This document shows positions 30,701-39,009 of a stretch of DNA of 64,000 nt, one piece after another. Source of the stretch: Collimonas sp. OK242 (GTDB lineage: Bacteria > Pseudomonadota > Gammaproteobacteria > Burkholderiales > Burkholderiaceae_D); assembly GCF_900107095.1 (NCBI RefSeq), contig NZ_FNOR01000006.1, positions 124,001 to 188,000 on the forward strand. Direction: 5' to 3'. Positions within the stretch are counted from its first letter, which is position 1, and every line of letters starts with the position of its first letter. Below the pieces are notes generated by a model. That model saw only the letters and a list, made by a program, of their open reading frames with translations, made no database searches and was not told the origin of the DNA. A program made the translations under genes and the position numbers.

Positions 30701-31906
30701 CTGACCGGCGCCTTGAACGACGAGGCCGCTGCCAAGGCCGGCGAGGAAACAGCTTTGTCCGGTCTGGCGCAGTACGCACAGCCGAATCTGGTCTCGGTCA
30801 GGGCCAACCAGTTAATCTTGCTCGGCAAGACGCTGGACAACGTGGTGCTTGGCGCTTCGTATCAGAAGAGCGCCTGGCAGGTCAATGTCGATTCCAGGCA
30901 GGCTTCGGGCTACGTCACCTGGAACGCGGCGCCGTCCGGACGCGGCCTCGGCACGGTCACTGCGCGCCTGTCTTCGCTGATCATTCCGCAAGGCGGCGAA
31001 TCGGACGTTGGCGAGGTGCTGGAGGGCAAAGGAAGCTCCACCCAGATCCCGGGGCTGGATATTATCGCCGAGGATTTCCAGCTACTCGGCAAGAAGCTGG
31101 GGCGCCTAGAGTTGAGCGCCAGCAATGTACGCGCCAATGTCGGGAACGAGTGGCGTATCCATAAATTATCGATCAAAAATCCCGATGCAGAACTGAAGGC
31201 CGACGGCAAATGGACCGCTGTCAACGGCGATAACACCACCAGCCTGACCTATGCCTTGGATGTCACCGACGCCGGCAAGCTGCTGGACCGCTTCGGGTTT
31301 GCACATGTGTTGCGTGCGACCAAAGGGCGCATGGACGGCGAGGTCAGCTGGAAGGGTTTGCCGTTCACCATGGATATTCCATCGTTGTCAGGCCAGGTGA
31401 ATCTGGATATGGCGTCAGGCCAGTTCCTGAAGGTTGATCCGGGCGCCGCCAAGCTGCTCGGCGTGTTGAGTTTGCAATCCCTGCCGCGCCGCCTGACCCT
31501 GGATTTCCGCGATATTTTTTCTGAAGGCTTCGCCTTCGATAGCGTGGTCGGCACCGCCACGATCGCGCAGGGCAAGGCGCGTACCGATAATTTCAAGATG
31601 CGCAGCGTGAGCGCCACGGTGTTGATGGACGGCGTGGCCGATATTGCGCATGAAACCCAGGACTTGCATGTGGCGGTGCTGCCTGAAATTGGTGCAGGCA
31701 CAGCCTCGGTGGCGCTGCTGGCGATCAATCCGGTGATCGGCATCGGCACTTTCCTGGCGCAGTTGTTCTTGCGTGATCCGCTGATGCGCGCCTTCACCTT
31801 TGAATATAATATTACCGGCGGCTGGACCGATCCGGTGGTCACCAAGCTGAATCACAAGACCGAAGCGCCGGCAGCGAATATGCCGGATCTGTCTTCCAGG
31901 CGTTAA
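27701..31906 (+). CDS. yhdP: YhdP family AsmA-like envelope protein
   Basis: The 1401-residue protein has one membrane anchor near residues 36-62 (LLGALLTLLIVAYFLFCGLF). A long periplasmic part with DUF3971 and AsmA-2 character follows. The C-terminal region GVLSLQSLPRRLTLDFRDIF, then SEGFAFDSVVGTATIAQGKA, is characteristic of YhdP. These proteins form long hydrophobic grooves thought to carry phospholipids from the inner to the outer membrane. Its neighbours (glnE upstream, nitrilase and tldD downstream) match other Burkholderiales. The ATG at 27701 has no clear ribosome site; a TTG immediately before it is also possible. Confidence 0.9.
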   Translation: MLEEQAKIPPPASKLAICWRAGIAAYKHINLVTHHLLGALLTLLIVAYFLFCGLFLGLRYVVLPNVGHYKAEVEHIVSKTVGNPISIGAIQASWHGLQPRLVLDNVVVHDKGGQSALTLPQVAATISWRSALVGGVRLASLEINKPDLQIERDAQGNLFVAGILVNSKQENDGAGAEWLLAQRKIVIRDGQVRWRDDLRKAPELILTNIDLVLQNRWRRHQLSARATPPASFAAPLDLRANFVHPVFAEKTADFKRWTGTLYANLRDADLTVWKPYFNYPFEISQGKGAVQAWLDLDHAKVSNFTADLELNDLTMQLRPDLQPLALANVSGRVSAHEELGPAPQDGTPTFGANGHAVTLTDFSLKTADGLSLPRTTISESYLPAQGKQAEKYSLQAKQLDLQTIASFVQRLPVSAAQIKMIDDFAPRGLLRDFSAQWQGAYPAIAAYSAKGSFEGLTINPQAPRAAQPKTASQPAQAAVPGIPGVDNLTGSINASQDGGSLKLKSENARLDFPGFFSTPLQPFEKLDMQARWNFPQQNMLLQIDSMNFVQDGLIGSLSGSHLLSLQDRHGAAPGVIDMSGSISEFDVKKIGNYLPLHTPEHLRNWLVGALKDGKAKDVAIRLKGDLADFPFRTDASNPKANPKIQGEFSVAGKIENGTLEYDPGHFGQDGKQPLWPLLEKIDGSIVLDRMRLQIKAATAQTSGVTVSDVTATVPDLSSHDQMLLIDGSAAGALQDFVQFTNNSPVLHWIGGFTSESQAKGNAKLQLNLQLPLAHVVDSKVAGVLQFQNNDVILQKIIPPIAHATGQLEFNEKGFNLNGIKGNLLGGPAQVSGGTQADRQTLVKVEGSAAIDGLRAMYPAAAMQKLLSHASGGSRYTADIAIRDHHTELVLESSLQGMGLDFPEPLRKSVSEAMPFKFEWLGAASDDAAMLRDEIKLALGSAIVARYQRQKPLNSPNSTAKAADWKILRGGIGINAPAPEPDSGVALNLNAKSLNIDAWNSLTGALNDEAAAKAGEETALSGLAQYAQPNLVSVRANQLILLGKTLDNVVLGASYQKSAWQVNVDSRQASGYVTWNAAPSGRGLGTVTARLSSLIIPQGGESDVGEVLEGKGSSTQIPGLDIIAEDFQLLGKKLGRLELSASNVRANVGNEWRIHKLSIKNPDAELKADGKWTAVNGDNTTSLTYALDVTDAGKLLDRFGFAHVLRATKGRMDGEVSWKGLPFTMDIPSLSGQVNLDMASGQFLKVDPGAAKLLGVLSLQSLPRRLTLDFRDIFSEGFAFDSVVGTATIAQGKARTDNFKMRSVSATVLMDGVADIAHETQDLHVAVLPEIGAGTASVALLAINPVIGIGTFLAQLFLRDPLMRAFTFEYNITGGWTDPVVTKLNHKTEAPAANMPDLSSRR

Positions 31907-31950
31907 TTCAACTTATTGCATTTTATCCCTCCAGCGCGGAGTTCAGCACT

Positions 31951-32778
31951 ATGAGTCAAGCATCGCAAGATCATTCAGCCAGCTTCAAAGTTGCCGCGAT
32001 CCAGATGGTGTCGACGCCGGTGCTGGAGGAAAACTTCAATACGGCTCAGCGCCTGGTGGCCGCTGCCGCCGGGCAGGGCGCGCAACTGGTGTTGCTGCCC
32101 GAATACTGGCCGATCATGGGCATGCATGAAGCCGACAAGCTGAACTGCGCCGAAGCCCTCGATCAAGGCCCGATCCAGGCCCTCATGGCGCAATTGGCGA
32201 GAGAACATGCCATCTGGCTGATCGGCGGCACCTTGCCGATGATTGCCGACGAGGTTGGCAAGGTGCTCAACACCACATTGGTGTATGGCCCTGAGGGCCA
32301 GCGCGTCAGCCGTTACGACAAGATCCATCTGTTCAGCTTCAGTCAAGGCGAAGAATCCTACGACGAGGCACGTACCATTGTTGACGGCAAGGAAGTGGGC
32401 AGTTTCGAGGCGCCGTTCGGTAAAGTGGGCTTGTCGGTCTGTTACGACCTGCGTTTTCCCGAATTGTATCGGGCGCTGGGCGATTGCAGCTTGATCGTGG
32501 TGCCGGCCGCTTTTACCTACACCACCGGCAAAGCCCACTGGGAAACCCTGCTGCGCGCGCGCGCCATCGAAAACCAGTGTTACGTGCTGGCGGCGGCGCA
32601 AGGCGGCAAGCATCCGAACGGTCGCCGCACCTGGGGCCACAGCATGCTGATCGACCCCTGGGGTGAAATTAAATCGGTGCTGGCCGAAGGCGAGGGCCTT
32701 GTCAGCGGCGCTATCGACCCCCATTTCATGATGGGAGTGCGGGCCAGCTTGCCGGCATTGCTGCACCGCAAGTTGTAA
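31951..32778 (+). CDS. Carbon-nitrogen hydrolase, Nit2/YbeM-like
   Basis: The 275-residue protein has the nitrilase-superfamily triad Glu51 (LLPEYW), Lys124 (YDKIHLF) and Cys164 (SVCYDLRFPELYR). The Nit branch typically hydrolyses deaminated glutathione or omega-amides such as 2-oxoglutaramate. The segment ARAIENQCYVLAAAQGGKH is typical of that branch. It lies between yhdP and tldD in the same direction, a recurring beta-proteobacterial order whose functional link is unclear. Which substrate it uses cannot be read here. Confidence 0.87.
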   Translation: MSQASQDHSASFKVAAIQMVSTPVLEENFNTAQRLVAAAAGQGAQLVLLPEYWPIMGMHEADKLNCAEALDQGPIQALMAQLAREHAIWLIGGTLPMIADEVGKVLNTTLVYGPEGQRVSRYDKIHLFSFSQGEESYDEARTIVDGKEVGSFEAPFGKVGLSVCYDLRFPELYRALGDCSLIVVPAAFTYTTGKAHWETLLRARAIENQCYVLAAAQGGKHPNGRRTWGHSMLIDPWGEIKSVLAEGEGLVSGAIDPHFMMGVRASLPALLHRKL

Positions 32779-32879
32779 GAGTGATTGGCAATAAGATATT
32801 ACTATTTTCGCCGCTGCGGCCAGCTCAGCCTGGGATGCTCTACAATCCCACCTAACATCACAGTAAAACCGGAATACCA

Positions 32880-34340
32880 ATGAAACCATTTGAACCAAAC
32901 CTGAGCACTTTAGCCGTTGCGCGCGATATCCTGTTGACTCCGTTCGGCCTCGACGAATCGAGCTTGCTGAAAGCGCTGGGGACCATGTTCACGCACAAGG
33001 TCGATTACGCCGACCTGTATTTCCAGTTTACCAAGAGCGAAGGCTGGAGCCTGGAAGAAGGTATCGTCAAGACCGGTAGTTTTTCCATCGACCAGGGGGT
33101 AGGCGTGCGCGCCATCTCCGGCGACAAGACGGCCTTTTCGTATTCCGATGAAATCTCCGAGCGCGCCTTGCACGACGCCGCAGTGGCGACCCGCACCATC
33201 GCCCGCCAAGGCGCCGGCAAGATCAAGATTGCAGGCGGCATGCAACAAAACGGCGGCCGCTCCCTGTATTTGCCGCACGATCCGCTGGTGTCGCTGGACG
33301 CCACCGACAAGGTCAAACTGCTGGAACGGGTAGAGCGCATGGCGCGCGCCAAGGATACGCGCGTGGTGCAAGTGATGGCCGGCCTGGCCGCAGAATACGA
33401 TGTGGTGCTGGTGGCGCGTAGCGACGGCGTGATTGCCGCCGATATCCGGCCTCTGGTGCGGCTCTCGGTAACGGTCATCGTGGAACAGAACGGCCGCCGC
33501 GAAACCGGCAGCAGCGGCGGCGGCGGACGCTATAGCTACGCTTATTTCAATGACGCCATTCTGGAACAATACGCGGCCGACGCGGTTGCTTCGGCGCTGG
33601 TGAACCTGGATGCGCGGCCAGCCCCGGCCGGCCCGATGACCGTGGTGCTTGGACCTGGCTGGCCAGGCATCCTGCTGCACGAAGCGATCGGCCATGGCCT
33701 GGAAGGCGATTTCAACCGCAAAGGCTCCAGCACCTTTTCCGGCCGTATCGGCGAGCGCGTGGCAGCCAAAGGCGTCACCGTGGTAGATGACGGCACCATC
33801 GCCGACCGCCGCGGCTCGCTGAATATCGACGATGAAGGCAATCCAAGCCAATGCACCACGCTGATTGAAGACGGTATCCTGAAAGGCTATATCCAGGACA
33901 CCATGAACGCGCGCCTGATGAAGATGCCGGTGACCGGCAATGCACGGCGCGAATCGTTCGCGCATCTGCCGATGCCGCGCATGACCAACACTTACATGCT
34001 GGCCGGCGACAGGGATCCGGCGGAGATTCTGGCTTCGGTGAAAAACGGTTTGTATGCAGTCAATTTCGGCGGCGGCCAGGTCGATATCACCAACGGCAAG
34101 TTCGTGTTCTCGGCGAGCGAAGCCTACATGATCGAAAACGGCAAGGTCACCTATCCGGTCAAGGGCGCAACCCTGATCGGCAACGGTCCCGACGTTTTGC
34201 ACCGGGTCTCCATGATCGGCAACGACATGCAGCTTGATCCAGGTGTCGGCGTCTGCGGCAAGGAAGGACAGAGTGTGCCGGTCGGCGTCGGCCAGCCGAC
34301 CTTGCGCATCGACGGCGTGACTGTCGGCGGCACGGCTTGA
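32880..34340 (+). CDS. tldD: Metalloprotease TldD
   Basis: The 486-residue protein is the TldD partner of the TldD/TldE(PmbA) peptidase, which degrades unfolded peptides and matures microcins. The metal site is [12 protein letters not shown] near residue 266 (HEXXXH). Early segments [20 protein letters not shown] and [14 protein letters not shown] match the family. No pmbA is in the window; the two are often unlinked. It is probably cotranscribed with the ElaA-like gene four bases downstream. Confidence 0.95.
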   Translation: MKPFEPNLSTLAVARDILLTPFGLDESSLLKALGTMFTHKVDYADLYFQFTKSEGWSLEEGIVKTGSFSIDQGVGVRAISGDKTAFSYSDEISERALHDAAVATRTIARQGAGKIKIAGGMQQNGGRSLYLPHDPLVSLDATDKVKLLERVERMARAKDTRVVQVMAGLAAEYDVVLVARSDGVIAADIRPLVRLSVTVIVEQNGRRETGSSGGGGRYSYAYFNDAILEQYAADAVASALVNLDARPAPAGPMTVVLGPGWPGILLHEAIGHGLEGDFNRKGSSTFSGRIGERVAAKGVTVVDDGTIADRRGSLNIDDEGNPSQCTTLIEDGILKGYIQDTMNARLMKMPVTGNARRESFAHLPMPRMTNTYMLAGDRDPAEILASVKNGLYAVNFGGGQVDITNGKFVFSASEAYMIENGKVTYPVKGATLIGNGPDVLHRVSMIGNDMQLDPGVGVCGKEGQSVPVGVGQPTLRIDGVTVGGTA

Positions 34341-34344
34341 CGGC

Positions 34345-34818
34345 ATGGCAGAAGCGACGATGATGGAATGGCGCTGGCTGCCGTTCCAGGAGCTAGGTAC
34401 TGTGCAATTGTATGCAGCGATGCAATTGCGGCAGCGCGTGTTCGTGCTGGAGCAAACCTGCGTGTTCCAAGATGCCGACGGCGTCGACCTGCATTCCTGG
34501 CATGGTCTTGGCTATCTGCCGAACGGCGAACTGGGCGCCTACGCGCGCATCGTGCCGCCGGGCAAAGTGTTTGACTTGCCGTCGATCGGGCGGGTGGTCA
34601 CGGCCCCCGAGCTGCGCGGTAAAAGCGGCGGTCGTGAGCTGATGCGGCAAGCGATGGCGCAAGCCGTCAAGCTGTTTCCGGGGCGTGACATCAAAATTGG
34701 TGCGCAAGCGCATCTGCAGCGTTTTTATGGCAGCTTTGGCTTCAAGCCGGTTGGTGAGCTGTATGACGAAGATGGCATTTCACACATTCATATGATTGCG
34801 CCTTCGAATTCCGTCTGA
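34345..34818 (+). CDS. ElaA-like GNAT acetyltransferase
   Basis: The 157-residue protein matches the ElaA branch of GNAT enzymes: LYAAMQLRQRVFVLEQTC near the start, then IGRVVTAPELRGKSGGRELM with the acetyl-CoA loop, and QAHLQRFYGSFGFKPVGE followed by YDEDGISHIHM at the end. The substrate is not known. It starts four bases after tldD. A second Met six codons in (MMEW) is an alternative start. Confidence 0.82.
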   Translation: MAEATMMEWRWLPFQELGTVQLYAAMQLRQRVFVLEQTCVFQDADGVDLHSWHGLGYLPNGELGAYARIVPPGKVFDLPSIGRVVTAPELRGKSGGRELMRQAMAQAVKLFPGRDIKIGAQAHLQRFYGSFGFKPVGELYDEDGISHIHMIAPSNSV

Positions 34819-34978
34819 TAGGGATCGCGCATACCTTTATACCTGAGAAAACTGGATAACGGCAGCGACGTCGATGCGATCATGACGTCAAGTGAGAAAT
34901 TACCTGGCTGTCAAACTCAACAGCCGGTAGTGAGCGCGCTGCGTTCATCGCTGATCAACAACAGCACGGAGGAAAATG

Positions 34979-35350
34979 ATGTCAAACGTCAGCTCACCCC
35001 AACAAATAGCCGCATCGCTGACAGAACACTGGTCGCCGCGCGTGGTGGCCGAAGTCGACGATTCCTATGTCAAGGTCGCCAAGGTAAAAGGTTCTCTGGC
35101 CTGGCACAGTCACGAACATGAGGATGAATTGTTCCTGGTCCTCAAAGGCCATCTGCGCATCGAAATGGAGCAAGGCACCGTAGAGCTGGGTGAAGGCCAG
35201 ATGTTTGTTGTTCCCAAAGGCGTGCGGCATAACCCGGTGGCGGAGGAAGAGTGCCATATCATGCTGATCGAACGTAAAACGACGCTGCATACCGGCGACG
35301 TCGTCAGCCAGAAAACCCGTTCGCTGGCCGAGCAATTACGCCCGCTGTGA
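34979..35350 (+). CDS. Small cupin domain protein
   Basis: The 123-residue single-domain cupin has motif 1 AWHSHEHEDELFLVLKGHLRI (His and Glu metal ligands) and motif 2 GQMFVVPKGVRHNPVAEE. Such small cupins bind a divalent metal. Enzymatic or ligand-binding roles vary, and no specific one can be assigned. GGAGGAAA precedes two tandem ATGs, and the second (34979) has better spacing. A stem-loop at about 34901-34929 lies in the leader. It converges with the alkylation-response genes. Confidence 0.8.
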   Translation: MSNVSSPQQIAASLTEHWSPRVVAEVDDSYVKVAKVKGSLAWHSHEHEDELFLVLKGHLRIEMEQGTVELGEGQMFVVPKGVRHNPVAEEECHIMLIERKTTLHTGDVVSQKTRSLAEQLRPL

Positions 35351-35361
35351 TTCCAGGCCGG

Positions 35362-35655
35362 CTAGCTTGAAATAGCCTGGCTTTTCTGCTCCTTCCAGCG
35401 CGCGTAGTCTCGTGGCAGACAAACCGCGCAGGGGCGATAGCCGGCTCCTTCGGCATCAGCCTGGTTGAGAAAGAACACCCGGTTCTTCACATAACCGCCT
35501 CTGGCGATCGCTTGCAGCGCTGTGCGGCAATCCAGGCGGCCATAGATGCGGCTGCGACGATGGCCGCCAAGGCTGCCTGCTTGATTGCTGTCATAGCTGT
35601 TGCCGTCGGCGCCGATGAGTCGCCATTTCTTGCATTTCTTGCCGACGGTATTCAC
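35362..35655 (-). CDS. Stand-alone Ada-type metal-binding domain protein
   Basis: The 97-residue protein is almost entirely one Ada-like zinc domain: [18 protein letters not shown] (Cys43), then [20 protein letters not shown], giving C76-A-V-C79. Cys8 or His32 could be a fourth ligand. The start is a GTG at 35655 that overlaps the ada stop (GTGA), so translation is probably coupled. Stand-alone domains of this kind occur in several phyla with unknown roles. Here it follows an Ada whose own zinc site is degenerate, which may be meaningful. Confidence 0.72.
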   Translation of the reverse strand: MNTVGKKCKKWRLIGADGNSYDSNQAGSLGGHRRSRIYGRLDCRTALQAIARGGYVKNRVFFLNQADAEGAGYRPCAVCLPRDYARWKEQKSQAISS

Positions 35656-36749
35656 TCCCTGCTTTCTCGTTTCAGCAATGCCTGCTTACGTTCCACTCCC
35701 CAGCGATAACCCGAAGCACTGCCGTCGCTGCGTATCACGCGATGGCAGGGGATCGCTACCGCCAGGCTGTTGGCGGCGCAAGCCTGGGCCACGGCGCGCA
35801 CGGCTTTGGGCGAACCGATACGGGCGGCGATTTCAGCGTAGCTGGTGGTGCTGCCGGCAGGAATGTCGCGCAATGCTTGCCATACGCGTTGCTGGAAAGC
35901 CGTGCCGCGCACGTCCAGCGGCAAATCCAGACCGAGGGCAGGGGCTTCGATGAAACCTACCACCTGCGCCACCAGCTGTTCAAAATCGCGGTCGGCGCCG
36001 ATCAGATGGGCGCGCGGGAATTTATCTTGCAAGTCGTGCGCCAGGGCGTTCGGATCATCGCCCAGAAAGATGGCGCATACGCCGCGATCGCTTTGCGCCA
36101 CCAGGATTGCGCCCAGCGAACATTCGCCGATCGCGAAACGGATATCGGTGTTGGCGCCGCCGGCGCGATAGTCGGTCGGCGTCATGCCCAGCACCTTGCC
36201 CGATGCTTCATAGAAGCGGCTGTTCGAATTGAAGCCGGCGTCGTAGATCGCCTCGGTCACTGAATGGCTATGGCTGAGGTGATCGCGCACTTTTTTAGCC
36301 CGCTGCGCATTGGCATATGCCTTGGGCGTGAGTCCGGTGACAGCCTTGAATACACGGTGAAAATGAAACAGACTGAGGCCGGCGTCGGCGGCCAGCATCT
36401 CCAGGCTGGGTAACTCCAGCGCACTCTCGATGCTGCGGCAGGCGGCGGCCGCCAGCTCGGCATGATGGGCCGCCACCGAGGTTTGATCGGCGCCGCGTTT
36501 GCTGGGCCGGTAACCGGCCGCTTCGGCTGCTGCCGGGGTATCGAAAAAAGCGACATTTTCCGGCCGCGGCAGACGTGTCGGGCTGCTCGGGCGGCAATAC
36601 ACGCCCGTGGTTTTGACGGCATAGACAAACTGCGTGTCCGCGGCCGGATCTCTTGCCAGTACTGCCGCCCAGCGCGGATCGCGTTCGGCGCTTTGCCTGG
36701 CAGTGTGTTGCTGTTGTGTCAGCGTTCGCATATCGGTTTCCAATGGCAT
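35652..36749 (-). CDS. ada: Ada: adaptive response regulator and O6-methylguanine-DNA methyltransferase, degenerate zinc site
   Basis: From the ATG at 36749 the protein has 365 residues. It has an N-terminal Ada domain (1-90), an AraC-type helix-turn-helix ([20 protein letters not shown] and [20 protein letters not shown]), and a C-terminal methyltransferase with AIPCHRVI, acceptor Cys335. E. coli Ada binds zinc through Cys38, 42, 69 and 72. The matching positions here are Cys52, Ser56, Ser83 and Gly86, so only the methyl-accepting Cys remains. Repair of O6-methylguanine should be intact; phosphotriester sensing is doubtful. An Ada box lies 37-62 bases upstream. Confidence 0.9.
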   Translation of the reverse strand: MPLETDMRTLTQQQHTARQSAERDPRWAAVLARDPAADTQFVYAVKTTGVYCRPSSPTRLPRPENVAFFDTPAAAEAAGYRPSKRGADQTSVAAHHAELAAAACRSIESALELPSLEMLAADAGLSLFHFHRVFKAVTGLTPKAYANAQRAKKVRDHLSHSHSVTEAIYDAGFNSNSRFYEASGKVLGMTPTDYRAGGANTDIRFAIGECSLGAILVAQSDRGVCAIFLGDDPNALAHDLQDKFPRAHLIGADRDFEQLVAQVVGFIEAPALGLDLPLDVRGTAFQQRVWQALRDIPAGSTTSYAEIAARIGSPKAVRAVAQACAANSLAVAIPCHRVIRSDGSASGYRWGVERKQALLKRESRE

Positions 36750-36785
36750 ATCGTAGCTGTACTTTAGCAATGCGACGGAGGCCTG

Positions 36786-36811
36786 GCACTCCGAGTCTTG
36801 CTGTCAAATTC
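36786..36811 (-). promoter_or_regulatory. Ada box upstream of ada
   Basis: On the minus strand the core AATTTGACAGCAA (complement of 36798-36810) fits the E. coli Ada-box pattern AAT-N6-GCAA. It belongs to a 26-base stretch identical at 24 positions to the one at 39010-39035. TTGACA lies inside the core and could double as a -35 element, although no well-spaced -10 was found. Confidence 0.7.
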
Positions 36812-36828
36812 AGACAATATCGACTGTA

Positions 36829-37509
36829 TCAGACGGCGTCATTAGCCGTTGGATTCTTCGGCAAGCGCCACAGATACCAGGCCGCCATGGTCCGATAGGG
36901 ACTCCAGGCCAGGGCGATGTCGCCGATCTGTTTTCTGGTCGGCGTCTGCGGCAGGTTTTTCAGCCGCCGATAGCCTTCGCGCACGCCGAAATCATCGGCG
37001 GGCAAAATGTCCGAGCGTTCCAATGTATAGATCAGCAACATCTCGACGGTCCAGCGGCCGACGCCGCGCAGGCTTGTCAGCCGCTCGATGAGAGCGTCGT
37101 CGCTGATTGTCAGGGCCTCTGCGCGTAGCGGAACGACGCCATCCAGGGCCGCCTGCGCAATGTCGTGGATAGTCGCGATTTTGCTGGCAGAGAAGCCGCA
37201 GCCACGCAATATATCGACGGGCGTATCCAGCAGCTGCTGTGCAGTCGGAAAGGCGGTGCCGCCAAACAGGGTCAGCATGCGGGCCAGGATGGCGTCGCCG
37301 GCGCGGGCATGCAACTGCTGGTAGGCAATCGCTCGCACCAACGCTTCATACGGTTCACGCGCCGGTTTAGACGCATGGCGGCAAGGCCCGATATGGGCGA
37401 TATGACGGGCCCAGTCGGAGTCCAGCGCTGACAGGAATTTTTCTGCTTTACGGCAGGCGTTCCCCGATATATCCGCCGCGATCACGGTGGCGCTTGGCGA
37501 ATTCTGCAT
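36829..37509 (-). CDS. alkA: DNA-3-methyladenine glycosylase II, AlkA-like
   Basis: The 226-residue HhH-GPD protein has ALVRAIAYQQLHARAGDAIL, then the hairpin LTSLRGVGRWTVEMLLIYTL and the catalytic Asp region DILPADDFGVREGYRRL. It excises N3-methyladenine and related lesions. It lacks the N-terminal extension of E. coli AlkA, as do many short homologues. Its ATG overlaps the alkB stop (TAATG), so it belongs to the oxygenase-alkB-alkA transcript. The ada box lies just beyond its stop. Confidence 0.9.
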   Translation of the reverse strand: MQNSPSATVIAADISGNACRKAEKFLSALDSDWARHIAHIGPCRHASKPAREPYEALVRAIAYQQLHARAGDAILARMLTLFGGTAFPTAQQLLDTPVDILRGCGFSASKIATIHDIAQAALDGVVPLRAEALTISDDALIERLTSLRGVGRWTVEMLLIYTLERSDILPADDFGVREGYRRLKNLPQTPTRKQIGDIALAWSPYRTMAAWYLWRLPKNPTANDAV

Positions 37510-38162
37510 TAAGCGGCCTTGCGAAAAGTCAGGTTGATCCTTTGCCTGCCGAGCAGGGGATGTTCAGCCTCCTTCAGCGGCAGCACGCCGTGATAACGCA
37601 GCCGGTCGGCGCCGCCCCAGACCACGACGTCGCCATGGAACAGTGGCACGCGAATGCTCTTGTCGCCGCGCTCCTGGCCGCCGAACAGGAATATCGCAGG
37701 AATGCCCAGCGATACGGAAACGATGGGAGCCGCATAGTCCTGCTCATCCTTGTCCTGATGCAGCGACAGCCGGGTGCCCGGCTGGTAGCGGTTGATCAGG
37801 CAAGCGTCTGGCCGAAAGCCGTCGAAACCGGCTTGCGCCGCTGCGGCTTGCGCCAGCTGTAAAAAAATCCCGGGCATGGGCGGCCAGCTGCGGCCGTGCT
37901 CCGGATCGACAGCGCTGTAGCGATAGCCGCGGCGGTCGCTGGTCCAGCCGAGAGGGCCGCAACAAGTCATGGCCACCGACATGCGAAAGCCGCCGGGCGT
38001 CACCAGATGGCGGAATGGCGATGCCTGTTGAATCGCCGCCAGCAACGGCAACAGTTGCGCTACGTAAGGCGTGGCGAAACCGCGCAATACGAATGCGTCT
38101 GGCGCTAGTTGTTGCTGGCGCTTATCAGACAATTCTTCGGTGTCGAACAAATCTAAAGTCAT
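37509..38162 (-). CDS. alkB: Alpha-ketoglutarate-dependent dioxygenase AlkB
   Basis: The 217-residue protein has the Fe(II) ligands His135, Asp137 (LHQDKDE) and His191 (RYHGV). The 2-oxoglutarate-binding Arg208 and Arg214 lie in RQRINLTFRK. All are displaced by four from the E. coli residues. It reverses 1-methyladenine and 3-methylcytosine by oxidative demethylation. It lies 10 bases after the 2OG-oxygenase gene and overlaps alkA by one base. Confidence 0.95.
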   Translation of the reverse strand: MTLDLFDTEELSDKRQQQLAPDAFVLRGFATPYVAQLLPLLAAIQQASPFRHLVTPGGFRMSVAMTCCGPLGWTSDRRGYRYSAVDPEHGRSWPPMPGIFLQLAQAAAAQAGFDGFRPDACLINRYQPGTRLSLHQDKDEQDYAAPIVSVSLGIPAIFLFGGQERGDKSIRVPLFHGDVVVWGGADRLRYHGVLPLKEAEHPLLGRQRINLTFRKAA

Positions 38163-38172
38163 GTAATGCTCG

Positions 38173-38901
38173 TCATACAGCGTCGTGGAAAATAACGCCT
38201 AGCGTGTGTCGCGATCCGGAGCGGATACGGCTGACGCCATGTCGTAAATTTACTCTGTAAACGCCGCGCTGGCCGTGTACCGGGCGATGATGGACGGCAA
38301 ACACCACGGCGTCGCCCTGGCTCAAGGGAATTACCTCGGGGCGCGATTGCATGCGTGGCCGTTGCTCGGTCATCACGAACTCGCCACCGCTGAAATCGCG
38401 TCCCGGTGCGGATAGCAGGACCGCTGCCTGGAGCGGGAAAACATGTTCGCCGTACAGGTCTTGGTGCAGGCAGTTATAGTCGCCCCTGCCGTATTGCAGC
38501 ATGAGCGGGGTTGGCCGCAACTGGCCTGCGGCGTGGCAGCGGGCGATGAAGTCGGCATGTCGTTGCGGGAAGCGGGTGGCGATATGCATGGTTTCGTTCC
38601 AGCGGTTGGCAAGCGGCGCCAGCAGAGGATAGAGGGCGTTGCGCAAGTTGCCGATCAGGTCGGGTAAGGGGTAGCTGAAATACTTGTATTCGCCGCGGCC
38701 AAAGCCATGGCGTTCCATCACGACCCGGCTGCGGAAAATATCGTCGCGCGCATAAAGCGCGATCAGTGCGGTGCATTCCTCTGAAGTCAACAAGCGCGGC
38801 AACAGTGCACTGCCGTAGCTGTCCAGATCTTGATGGAGGTTTTCCCAGTCGATGCGCTTGAGCCGGTCTGCGACGGTGTCGACGGCCTGCGCGGCGTTCA
38901 T
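38173..38901 (-). CDS. 2OG-Fe(II) oxygenase of the alkylation-response operon
   Basis: From the ATG at 38901 the protein has 242 residues. The iron site is His146 and Asp148 (NCLHQDLYGEHVFPLQ), with a distal His (His221 in NLRHG) and a late segment SRHTLGVIFHDA. It belongs to the prolyl-4-hydroxylase-like group, not the AlkB family. Its substrate is unknown. Being first in a transcript with alkB and alkA behind an Ada box suggests a role in the response to alkylation. The longer frame open to 39048 crosses the Ada box and is rejected. GAGG precedes the start. Confidence 0.8.
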   Translation of the reverse strand: MNAAQAVDTVADRLKRIDWENLHQDLDSYGSALLPRLLTSEECTALIALYARDDIFRSRVVMERHGFGRGEYKYFSYPLPDLIGNLRNALYPLLAPLANRWNETMHIATRFPQRHADFIARCHAAGQLRPTPLMLQYGRGDYNCLHQDLYGEHVFPLQAAVLLSAPGRDFSGGEFVMTEQRPRMQSRPEVIPLSQGDAVVFAVHHRPVHGQRGVYRVNLRHGVSRIRSGSRHTLGVIFHDAV

Positions 38902-38954
38902 GCCGGCACCTCGCGTTGCCGCAGGCAGCGGGCCGTGTTGTGCAATGTGTCCAT
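38898..38954 (-). CDS. Possible 18-codon leader peptide before the 2OG oxygenase
   Basis: ATG at 38954 opens a frame encoding MDTLHNTARCLRQREVPA, and its TGA overlaps the oxygenase start (ATGA). CAGGAA stands upstream at a usable distance. The arrangement would couple oxygenase translation to the leader. It may be chance: such short frames are common, and no conserved peptide is recognised. Confidence 0.4.
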   Translation of the reverse strand: MDTLHNTARCLRQREVPA

Positions 38955-39009
38955 CGTTTGTTCCTGAGTGACTAACAGAGCCCCAGTGTAAGCAAGCTGT
39001 CGGGGCGCC

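Noticed and set aside
32910-34346. 478-codon minus-strand frame opposite tldD
   Set aside because: Antisense shadow: the His/Arg/Asp-rich composition is typical of reversed coding sequence, and tldD is well supported.
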